From Clostridiales bacterium (GTDB lineage Bacteria > Bacillota > Clostridia > Christensenellales > DTU072): a stretch of 32,003 bases of DNA. The stretch lies in contig JAAZJD010000085.1 of assembly GCA_012800525.1 (NCBI GenBank), positions 1 to 32,003 on the forward strand, read 5' to 3'. Made by a program: the position numbers and the translations under genes. Below are positions 1 to 8,800 of the stretch, in pieces. Each line of letters begins with the position of its first letter. Positions within the stretch are counted from its first letter, which is position 1. The notes beneath the pieces were generated by a model. That model ran no database searches and was not told the DNA's origin. It saw only the letters and a program-made list of their open reading frames with translations.

Positions 1-279
1 AAATTATGGAATCTACCATTAACAAATTACTATCTTTCTGAAGTGCAAATGAACAAAATTAAGAACTTTAAACTTTGATGAAAACAGGAACTATCACTAT
101 TTTTGAGAGCTTCATTAAAAAGTCAGGACATGTCTACCTCTAAGTTTTATAGTAGTTAAATTTTAACACTTTTTACGTATGTTTATCAATCTAGACAAAA
201 ATATGTATATTTTATATTTTAAAAATTAAATTGTGATAATTTTTAGTACTATAAAGCAGGCACCTAAGGAGAGTAATAA

Positions 280-369
280 ATGCAATATTATGTAGCTATG
301 GATACAAAAATTAAGCAAAATAATCAGTGGTTAAATGAAAAACTCACTTATTTTTTCTTAAAAAACTAG
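280..369 (+). CDS. Possible 29-aa small ORF (MQYYVAMDTKIKQNNQWLNEKLTYFFLKN)
   Basis: ATG at 280 is preceded by a strong Shine-Dalgarno (AAGGAGAG, 266-273) at good spacing; stop TAG at 367-369. No homology recognised. An 8-bp inverted repeat (TATCAAAA/TTTTGATA, 381-388/396-403) follows it. Confidence 0.3.
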   Translation: MQYYVAMDTKIKQNNQWLNEKLTYFFLKN

Positions 370-555
370 AGTTATCATTCTATCAAAAGAGAATTTTTTG
401 ATAAAAATATCATAGTGTGTAAAAACTTTGTATTTTTTTAAGCTAAAACAACACGTAAGGCATATTTTTTGAATTTTATTTTGAAAAAATATATTAATAG
501 AGAAAAATGTTCACATAAAATTCACATTAAAACTTTGAAAAATCCTAGTTCTTTA

Positions 556-584
556 TTGACTGCAATATACTTAAGGCATATAAT
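556..584 (+). promoter_or_regulatory. Sigma-A-type promoter upstream of the TetR gene
   Basis: TTGACT (556-561), 17-nt spacer, TATAAT (579-584), located 42 bp upstream of the ATG at 627. Confidence 0.75.
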
Positions 585-626
585 ATGAAAAGAGAATAAT
601 GATTTCTTAGTATTTCAAGGTGTAAA

Positions 627-1289
627 ATGCAATATCAAAAAGAGGAAGTACGTAATAGAATTTTGAAGGCTGCTTTAAAAGAATTTAGTAGTCTTGGGTA
701 TTATCGTGCCAGGATGTTGCAAATTAGTAAGAGATCGAAAGTGCCTATTGGCAATTTATACAAATATTTTCCTAGTAAGGAAAGTCTTTTTGAAGCTTTA
801 GTTGACAAGGCAGCAAATCAAGCTCAAGTAATGGTCGATTTTTTCCTATATAGACATGTAGTAGATCAAGACTTGAAAGAGCATACGGAAGAATTAAAGT
901 ATGTCTCATATGCTGTATCTGAATATATAAAAGAGTATAAAGTGGAGCTTTTAATGATATTAGAAAAAAGTTTCGGTTCTAATTATGAAGGCTTTTATAA
1001 CATAATCATTAAAAGAATTGCTGCATTTTTACCAGTAACAAAGAAAAATCCAGAGTCTTTAGTTGCAGAGGTGCTAGCAAAAGGGTTAGTAGAAGGGTTA
1101 ATCATTATAGCGAAAAAGTGTCCAGATGAAGAAATGTATACTCAAATTTCTAGTCTACTTTTATTCTATTTCGCTTCTTTAAGCCTAGACTATATTCAGA
1201 ATATAGAGTTGCCACCAAATGATGATGTGGTAGAAAAGGTCGCTAAGCTGATTGAAAAAAATCAGAACAAAATAAATAAGATAGTATAA
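627..1289 (+). CDS. TetR/AcrR family transcriptional regulator
   Basis: N-terminus RNRILKAALKEFSSLGYYRARMLQISKRSKVPIGNLYKYFPSKESLFEALV matches the TetR_N helix-turn-helix pattern (…IGNLYKYFPSKESLF…). SD-like AAGGTG lies upstream. Confidence 0.93.
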   Translation: MQYQKEEVRNRILKAALKEFSSLGYYRARMLQISKRSKVPIGNLYKYFPSKESLFEALVDKAANQAQVMVDFFLYRHVVDQDLKEHTEELKYVSYAVSEYIKEYKVELLMILEKSFGSNYEGFYNIIIKRIAAFLPVTKKNPESLVAEVLAKGLVEGLIIIAKKCPDEEMYTQISSLLLFYFASLSLDYIQNIELPPNDDVVEKVAKLIEKNQNKINKIV

Positions 1290-1328
1290 GCTAACACTTT
1301 ACTTAAGATACATAGAGAGTTAGTTTAG

Positions 1329-1344
1329 CAAACAAAAATGTTTG
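1329..1344. promoter_or_regulatory. Perfect 16-bp palindrome, candidate operator
   Basis: CAAACA-AAAA-TGTTTG in the 158-bp gap between the TetR gene and the MMPL gene; size and symmetry are compatible with a TetR-family operator. Confidence 0.35.
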
Positions 1345-1447
1345 TGAATTTATGTGGTTAAGTATCGAAATCACATAGGGAATGAATTTGATGTAAAACA
1401 TAAAAACGTGTAAGACATAAATAAAAATACCTGAAGGAAAGAGATAA

Positions 1448-4400
1448 ATGCGTAAATATTCTAGATTCGTTGTAAACAACAAGTTAATAGTGATGATTGT
1501 CTTTATCGTCATCACTTTAGTTATTTCTATTTTCATCCCATTTGTTCGTGTTAACTACGATGACACTTCATATCTACCTAAAAAATCTAATGTATCACAA
1601 AGTTTAGATGAAATGTACAATTCTTTTGGATATGGTGGTAATGTTGCCATTATGTTCAAAGACATAAGTATTGCTCAGGGTGTTAGAAATAAAAACCAAA
1701 TAATGGAAATAAAGGCTAAGCGTGTTATTGATGGTAGATTAATCAAAAAAGAAACAGTTGATCCTATAAATCAAATTGTATGGGTTGACAGTTTAATTTT
1801 AGCTAGAGAACTTAATCTTTGGAAATTAGTTGACACTATGGTACCTAAAGAAGAGGTTGATGAAAATGGGAAAATAGCCCATCCAGCAGGAACTGGAGAA
1901 AGAATTACCCCATATACTAATGTTGAATTAGTAGCTTATGTTTGGGAGATGGGAAGGTCTTTAATTACGCTTTTTGAAGACACTAATTTTACAACAGAAC
2001 TTGCTGATGCAGGAATGCTAGGTTCTATTGATGTCATCAAAACAAAACTAAATACGATAATGATGTCAGATACATTTAAACAAAATGTATATAACGGTAG
2101 TCCTCTTGAAAAGCCAGAATTTTTTGATAAGTTATTTGCAGAAGATCCAAATAACCCTGGTGAAAATGATTTTTTAAATAAGGTGCTTCCAGTTTTGCAA
2201 ACCACAATTACAACAATGGTTGTCGAAGGAAAAATCGCAATCCCAGATGATATGTCTGAAGGTATGGGTTCATTTGATATATCTATGCTTTCAGAGCAAC
2301 TAGCTCCATTTTGGAAACAAAATGCAGGACAAAGTATAGGGACTCCTACAGGCAACGGTTCAGCACTATTTCAAGTAATGTTTACATATTCAGATTATGA
2401 TGATGCAACAGTTGATGCTATTAGTCAAATTAGAAAGTTAAATATAGGAGCTCATGTTGTTGGAAATGCGGCAGTTGTAGCAAACAGTATTGAAGCCGTG
2501 CAATCTATAACTATGAAATCGATGGCTTTTGCTTTTGTCGTTGTCATAGTGATATTGCTTTTAACAACAAATTCATTTTGGGAGCCTGTTTTGTTACTCA
2601 TAACCATAGGTGCTGCAATCCTTTTAAATATGGGAACTAACATTGTAATGTGGAATGGAGTCTCATATATGACTCAAGGAGTTGCTAGTGTTTTGCAACT
2701 AGCTCTCACGATGGACTATTCGATATATTTACTAAACCGATTTAAGCAAGAAAAGCAGCGAGGTTTAACTAGTAATGAAGCAATGGTTGAAGCTTTAACG
2801 AGAAGCTTAAGTCCTGTTTCTTCAGCATCATTAACTACGGTTGCATCTTTTGTTGCACTTTGCTTTATGTCATATAAGCTAGGGCTAGATATGGGTTTTG
2901 TTTTAATGAAGGGTGTTATCTTTTCACTAATTTCAGTTTTTGTATTTATGCCAACTTTAATTTTGATGACAGAAAAGTTGATGTATAAGACAGCACATAA
3001 GACTATAAACTTTTCATTCAAAAGATTTTCAAAGTTTTTAATCAAAACAAGATTTTATATACCAATATTAATACTTGCTTTAGTAGTTCCAAGCTATATA
3101 TTCCAAAAACAAAACAAGTTTACCTATGGGCAAGAAGCAAGTTTAGAGGGGCCCAAAGCTCAGATTACCACTGACAAAGAAGCAATGCGGCAAGTGTTTG
3201 GTGAGCAAAACCAGGTTGTTGTACTTTTGCCTGAAGATGCGGAGTTTACCTCTCAAGAGGTTAAGGTTGTAAAGATGCAAGATGGTAAAGAATATATTGT
3301 TTTACCAGAAGTTGATGTTGAAGGTGATATTAAATCTGAAACTATTATGTCTAGAGAATCTTTGCTGTACGAAAAACTAAATGCTTTAAAGGTTAAAAAC
3401 AATGTTGGATTACCTGTTGTTTTAGGCGTGCAAAGTTTTCAACAAATTGCTGATACTGGGGCTGCAGGCATAATCCCAGCAAATTTAAAAGCACAAATGG
3501 TTGTAGTAGATAACTATGATGATAGGGGCATTAGAAGCTTCAATACAGATCATATAATGATTGATAAAACGGGGGACATTTATGTCATTGAAAATGGCAG
3601 GTATAGGCTAAAAAGAACAGCGGAAGAAGATAGACTTGCCAAAGAAGGGTTTTATACTCAAGCTTCGCCTTTAAGTAAGAAAGATAAAAGCTTATATTAC
3701 GAGTATAAAAATGTCAGTGAGGCAGGCAAACCACCTATATATAAATATGTATTAGTTAAATATGATAATGATACCAAAACATATGAAAATGTTTTAGCCG
3801 ATGGAAAGATTCAAACAAGAGATTTAAAAGCTACAACATATAGGCGTGTTGTAATGTTTTTACCTTTGCCACAAGAGGGAGAAAAGACAACTAAAGCAAT
3901 AGAAGATATTGAGGCGATAATTGTTAATATATACGGAGATCAAGCTAGTAAAGCAGAGGATGGCCAAAAGAGAGCATATACCATTGGGCAATCTGTTGCA
4001 ACGCTAGAAATCAAAGCACTAGTTAATAACGATTATGATATTATTTCTGCAATATCTGTTGTTTTGGTGTTTTTAATATTGCTTGGGACTTATAAAGCAA
4101 TTTTACTACCAATACTAATGATTTTAGTTATACAAAGCTCAATTTATTTCAATATGGTAATTCCATATATTCGTGGTGAGGCAATAGTTTTTGTTGGTTA
4201 TATGATGGTAAGCTCAATCTTGCTTGGTGCAACCATTGACTATGCGATAGTTTTAGTTTCTCACTATATGGAATGTAGAGAAAAGCATAATAAATATGAT
4301 TCTGTGCAGCAAGCTTTAGCAATGTCATCGAGAACTTTAATAACCTCTGGTGGTATATTAACTTTTGCTGGAATTAGTACTAACATTGTAAATAAGGACG

Positions 4401-5194
4401 TTTCTCCTGCAACAGCCATGTTTGGAAGTATGGTTGCAAGAGGGGGTATTGCTTCTCTTATCTTAGTTTTCGTTTTATTGCCACAGTTATTACTTATTTT
4501 TGATACTCCTATTAGATATACCACATGGAAAGGTAAGACTCGAATGATTGAAAATAGGCTTGCAAAACCGCTACATCAAATTGCTGAAAAAGGCAAGATT
4601 GAAACTGAAAAACGTTCTAAAAAAGTATTGACTCCAAAAGAACGAGAAAGGGCGATAATAGACTCTATATTGCGTGGTATTCGAGACAAAGACTACGATC
4701 CAGATACCTTCACTTTTGAAGATTACATAAAAGATACCCCGGAAACAAAAGGCTCTAGTAAAGCACCAGAAGATACAAAGCCTAAGAAAATTATTAATAT
4801 GTATGATACCTTGCAAGAGTCTCTTGGAAAGAAAGATGAGTCTAATACAAAACTTGAGTTTTTCACTGATGTCGATCTTGTGGATATGGCAGAATCTGTT
4901 GCCCCCGTTGAAGATGAAATTTTATCAGATTCAAAAGCTATAGATAAGCCTGAACTTGTCTCTTCCGCCGTTGCTGCAACAAAGGACTCTACTAAGCCAA
5001 CAGAATTGCTTGGAGAATCTAAAAAAGAAGGTGCAAGTTACAGTGAAATTTATGACATTCTAGTGGATAACAAACCAATGGTTAGAAAAAGCACTGGTAC
5101 AAGTAGAGCACAAATTTCCAAAAAGCCATCATCTCCAAAAACTCGCTCAAAGAAATCTACTACAAAAAAATCAACCCCTAAAAAGACTTCTTAA
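1448..5194 (+). CDS. MMPL/RND-superfamily membrane transporter with a long C-terminal cytoplasmic extension
   Basis: Two halves of hydrophobic segments separated by large extracytoplasmic loops; MMPL-type motifs ALTMDYSIYLLNRFKQE and GATIDYAIVLVSHYMECRE; SD GAAGGAAAG upstream. C-terminal tail of roughly 200 aa ends in KKPSSPKTRSKKSTTKKSTPKKTS. Confidence 0.92.
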   Translation: MRKYSRFVVNNKLIVMIVFIVITLVISIFIPFVRVNYDDTSYLPKKSNVSQSLDEMYNSFGYGGNVAIMFKDISIAQGVRNKNQIMEIKAKRVIDGRLIKKETVDPINQIVWVDSLILARELNLWKLVDTMVPKEEVDENGKIAHPAGTGERITPYTNVELVAYVWEMGRSLITLFEDTNFTTELADAGMLGSIDVIKTKLNTIMMSDTFKQNVYNGSPLEKPEFFDKLFAEDPNNPGENDFLNKVLPVLQTTITTMVVEGKIAIPDDMSEGMGSFDISMLSEQLAPFWKQNAGQSIGTPTGNGSALFQVMFTYSDYDDATVDAISQIRKLNIGAHVVGNAAVVANSIEAVQSITMKSMAFAFVVVIVILLLTTNSFWEPVLLLITIGAAILLNMGTNIVMWNGVSYMTQGVASVLQLALTMDYSIYLLNRFKQEKQRGLTSNEAMVEALTRSLSPVSSASLTTVASFVALCFMSYKLGLDMGFVLMKGVIFSLISVFVFMPTLILMTEKLMYKTAHKTINFSFKRFSKFLIKTRFYIPILILALVVPSYIFQKQNKFTYGQEASLEGPKAQITTDKEAMRQVFGEQNQVVVLLPEDAEFTSQEVKVVKMQDGKEYIVLPEVDVEGDIKSETIMSRESLLYEKLNALKVKNNVGLPVVLGVQSFQQIADTGAAGIIPANLKAQMVVVDNYDDRGIRSFNTDHIMIDKTGDIYVIENGRYRLKRTAEEDRLAKEGFYTQASPLSKKDKSLYYEYKNVSEAGKPPIYKYVLVKYDNDTKTYENVLADGKIQTRDLKATTYRRVVMFLPLPQEGEKTTKAIEDIEAIIVNIYGDQASKAEDGQKRAYTIGQSVATLEIKALVNNDYDIISAISVVLVFLILLGTYKAILLPILMILVIQSSIYFNMVIPYIRGEAIVFVGYMMVSSILLGATIDYAIVLVSHYMECREKHNKYDSVQQALAMSSRTLITSGGILTFAGISTNIVNKDVSPATAMFGSMVARGGIASLILVFVLLPQLLLIFDTPIRYTTWKGKTRMIENRLAKPLHQIAEKGKIETEKRSKKVLTPKERERAIIDSILRGIRDKDYDPDTFTFEDYIKDTPETKGSSKAPEDTKPKKIINMYDTLQESLGKKDESNTKLEFFTDVDLVDMAESVAPVEDEILSDSKAIDKPELVSSAVAATKDSTKPTELLGESKKEGASYSEIYDILVDNKPMVRKSTGTSRAQISKKPSSPKTRSKKSTTKKSTPKKTS

Positions 5195-5227
5195 CTCAAA
5201 TACAAAAACTCCAATTAACTTTAAACG

Positions 5228-5262
5228 AAAGTGCATTGCCAAAAAAGCTTTGCACTTTTTTT
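5228..5262 (+). terminator. Rho-independent terminator-like hairpin after the MMPL gene
   Basis: AAAGTGCA (5228-5235) and TGCACTTT (5251-5258), followed by a T tract; 33 bp after the stop codon. Confidence 0.6.
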
Positions 5263-5270
5263 ATCTCACC

Positions 5271-5388
5271 TCAGCAATAACAATCTCTAACTTAAATTGC
5301 ACGGTGTCTTTTCTTCCTCCCAGTAACAGCAAGCTTCAAGTCTCAAAAATCTTATGGTTTATTTTACATCAGCAATAACAATTTCTAA
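5271..5388. repeat. Pair of intergenic 20-bp direct repeats, offset 98 bp
   Basis: tcagcaataacaatctctaa (5271-5290) and tcagcaataacaatttctaa (5369-5388), 19/20 identical. On the minus strand both read as a C-terminal peptide LEIVIA[E/D]V[R/K]-stop. Confidence 0.55.
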
Positions 5389-5564
5389 GTCCTGTAAATC
5401 TCTTAGCTTCAAAAATTATTCGTTATGTGAATTTTTGTTAAAACTTTACAACATTTCAATTTTCGCTATTGCATGCGGGAATATAAAATGTTAATATGTA
5501 ATCACAAAAGCGGGCAAAAATACAAAGAGAAGAAAAACATAAAACTGCTTAACAAAATAATTTA

Positions 5565-5596
5565 AACAAAAGCAAGCGTGCACTATAGCTTTTGTT
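5565..5596. promoter_or_regulatory. Inverted repeat (9-bp stem) in the long leader of the first giant gene
   Basis: AACAAAAGC (5565-5573) and GCTTTTGTT (5588-5596), perfect stem with a 14-nt loop. No strong T tract follows. Confidence 0.35.
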
Positions 5597-5840
5597 AACG
5601 ATATACAACTTCAAATCATCGCTTGTTTTCATTCTTTAGAAAACTGGTGGTTTTTTGAAACTATTGCGGTGAGTTAACGCTCGTCACAAGGTATTTATAG
5701 ATAAAATTTAACAACGATTTGCTAAAATTTTATTTATATTAACAAAAAAGTTGATGCACTAAATAAGCAGTGCAAAAATATATAAAATTTCGCTAACCTA
5801 CATTGTGATACTCCAACACTTTGCGAAAGCAAGAGGAAAT

Positions 5841-8800
5841 ATGACAAAAAAAATATATAGATCAAAAATCACAAAAATGCTCCTATTTGTGCTATTAGCT
5901 TTACTAGCACTAATGGTTTTCTTCGCATTTTCTCCAAAATCCAAAATAACCGCTCATGCTTATAGCTTTAGTGGCTCTTACACCAATTATAGTGGTGGGC
6001 ACAACAATGGACAAACCTCAACTTTTTCCACAATTAATTCAGTTGGCTCAACGGGTTTAGCTTCCGGTTGTACAAGAGGTCAAAAGTGGGCATACAATCA
6101 AAGCAGTGGTGCAGATAGTGATATAACTAGTAATGACAACAATATTAGGATTGATCAAGGAACTTCACCTGATACACGTTATGCTCTTGCATTTACAACA
6201 ATTCAACTTCATTCTTCTGTTACAGCTGCAATTGCGGCAGGAAAAGTAAAAATGACTTTTACATCACAAGTTTGTACTGCAGGAAAGGGTAAAACTTTTT
6301 CAGTTTTTATTGCTTGGGGTTCTGGAAATATTGGAATTGATGGATTTACAAATACTGCAAGTGCTAAAAGTGGCGATTCTACATCAGAATCCTATGTCTC
6401 GCAGTCTGCTACTCTCACCGGCGCTTACAGTAATGTAACTGCGGTAAGGGTTGGTGTGCAAGTTAAAAAAGAGGGTATTGGTAGGCATATGGAGGTTTAT
6501 GCACATCAAATGGTGCTTGAAAGATGGGTGACAGGTACTGTTATTACTCCCCACTCACAATCAAAAACATATGATGGAAATATAGCTCCGTTGCAATGGA
6601 CAGCTACTCCTGGAATTTTAGCAGGAAATACTTTTACACCATCTTGGAGTGGGGCAGGAGCGACTGCGGTAAATGTTGGAACACATACTCTCACATTAGG
6701 TGGAACAGTAGATGGTGGAAGTTATTATACTTATTCTTTTGGTAGCTCGACAACGGTTACTATAAATCGTCGGCCTGTAACTGCAACAGCTGCAGCTAGA
6801 TCTAAAACTTATGGCGAGGCAGATCCTTCTTTAGACTACAGCATTACTAGCGGTAGTTTAGTTTCTGGAGAGTCTCTGGTAGGCTTTTTGTCGCGGGTAT
6901 CGGGGGAAATTGTTGGTACTTATGCAATCGAACGGAATACATTAATCAATGCGAATAATCCAAATTATGATATAGCATATGTGGGGGCAAATCTTACCAT
7001 TAATAAAAAGCCTTTTACTGTTACTATTCAATCAAAAACTATTACGTACGGTGATACAGATGTTACGCTAACCGTAACACCAACGGTACCGAGCGATACA
7101 TGGGCGGCATCAAGTGGTAGTTGGGCTACAATAAATGCTAGTAGTTTGACACGAACAGGTGATAGAAATGCTGGGACATACACAATCAGTAAAGGAGCAA
7201 GTTTTGACACCAATAATTCAAACTATAATTTAACAGTTGTTGGCGATGGAACTGCAACATATACTATTAATCAACGTGGTGTAACTATAAGTGCACCTAC
7301 GATGTCTAGAGAGTATTGGTCGACAAAGAAAGCATATGAAACATATACACCGACTATTACTTACAATCCAAGTAGCTTTAACCCTGCAGGAGCTGGGGCG
7401 GGAATTGTAGCAGTTTCTGGAACACTAAATAGAAATGATGGCGAGGATGTTGCTATATATACAATAAATCGAGGTTCATATACTGACGCAGCTAATCCAA
7501 ATTACAGTATAACTTTTAATTCAGCGACATACACAATAACACAATTTCCAATTCAAGTTCAGCCTAAAGCTAATCAAAGCAAAGTTTATGGTCAAGGAGA
7601 TCCTTCTTTTACTTATGAGAATCTTGTTTACCCAACTGGCGGAGGAGCTGGATATGCAACATTAACTGGTGCACTGGCAAGAACAGGAGGCAATGATGTT
7701 GGATTTTATAATTATGGCTTGGGTACTTTTGAAGCTGCAGGCGCTAATCCGAACTACAGCATAACATTAATGGATAATTCTGGCTCTATAAAATTTGAAA
7801 TTGTTAAAAAGGACATAGAGATTACGGTTCAAGGGGTAAATGTTACTTATGATCCAACAAAAACAGAAGCTAATTATCAAGCAATGCTTGGGGTAGTTAC
7901 GCCAGCTGCTGGTGTATTAGAATATTCTGAGACATTGTCTGTTTTGAATATAACTTTGTCAAAGGCTCTAGGATTAAGTGCAGCGACATATGCAATAACT
8001 CCAGGATATTCAAGTGGCAACTATAATGTCACATTTGTAAATGCAAATTTTGTAATTAGCAAAGCAACTAGAACTATAAATACAAGTGCTATGGCAACTA
8101 CTGCGACATATAGTGGTTTAACACAAACAATTGCAGGTGCAACACGTTCAGTTGATGAATTGCCTGAATTTACAGATACAGAAATTAGCTACAATGGTAC
8201 AAACTCATTCAAAGATGTACCATTAGGAGGAACATTAGAAATATCAATGACTTTGCCAGCATCAACTAACTATTTGGCAACAAGCACAACTCATACAGTT
8301 ACAATTAGCAAATATGCTGTAACAGTTACAATTGCAGATAAGGAAAGTGTATATAAAACAACACCTCAACCATTGACATGGACACATACAAACTTAGTTA
8401 ATGGAGAGCCTAATTCCAATTTAGGGGTTTCCTTGTACACAGGGGTGACAATAAATACTGAAGTTGGCACATATCAAATTACAGGAAGCTATAACAGCCA
8501 AAACTATTTGGTAACTTTTAGCGGTACATATTCTGGAGGCACGTCTGGTACATATTCTGTTACACAAGCTCAAAGTGTAATAACAGGAGGGCTTGGAAGT
8601 TATGTATATAGCGGCTTGCAACAGACTATTAGTGGTTATGTATTAAATAATGAAGAAGCAACTATTACATATGGCAATAATACATTTACAAATGTTCCGG
8701 TAGGGGGTTCCCTCACAATTACATACTATGTTGCAGCGACTAAAAATTACAAAGGTATTTCAACTACAAGCGTGGATGTACCAATTGCAAAAGCAGCGAC

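Noticed and set aside
1303-1536. Minus-strand ORF of 77 aa overlapping the TetR-MMPL gap and the start of MMPL
   Set aside because: No recognisable domain; overlaps the well-supported MMPL start on the opposite strand; low-complexity hydrophobic translation typical of AT-rich shadow ORFs.
1936-2355. Minus-strand ORF of 139 aa inside the MMPL gene
   Set aside because: Fully embedded antisense to a strongly supported CDS; no RBS or family signature.
5805-5840. GTG start at 5805 for P1 as given by the ORF track
   Set aside because: ATG at 5841 has a nearby AGAGGA SD and gives a canonical signal peptide (MTKKIYRSKITKMLLF…); the extra 12 residues look unnecessary. Not fully excluded.
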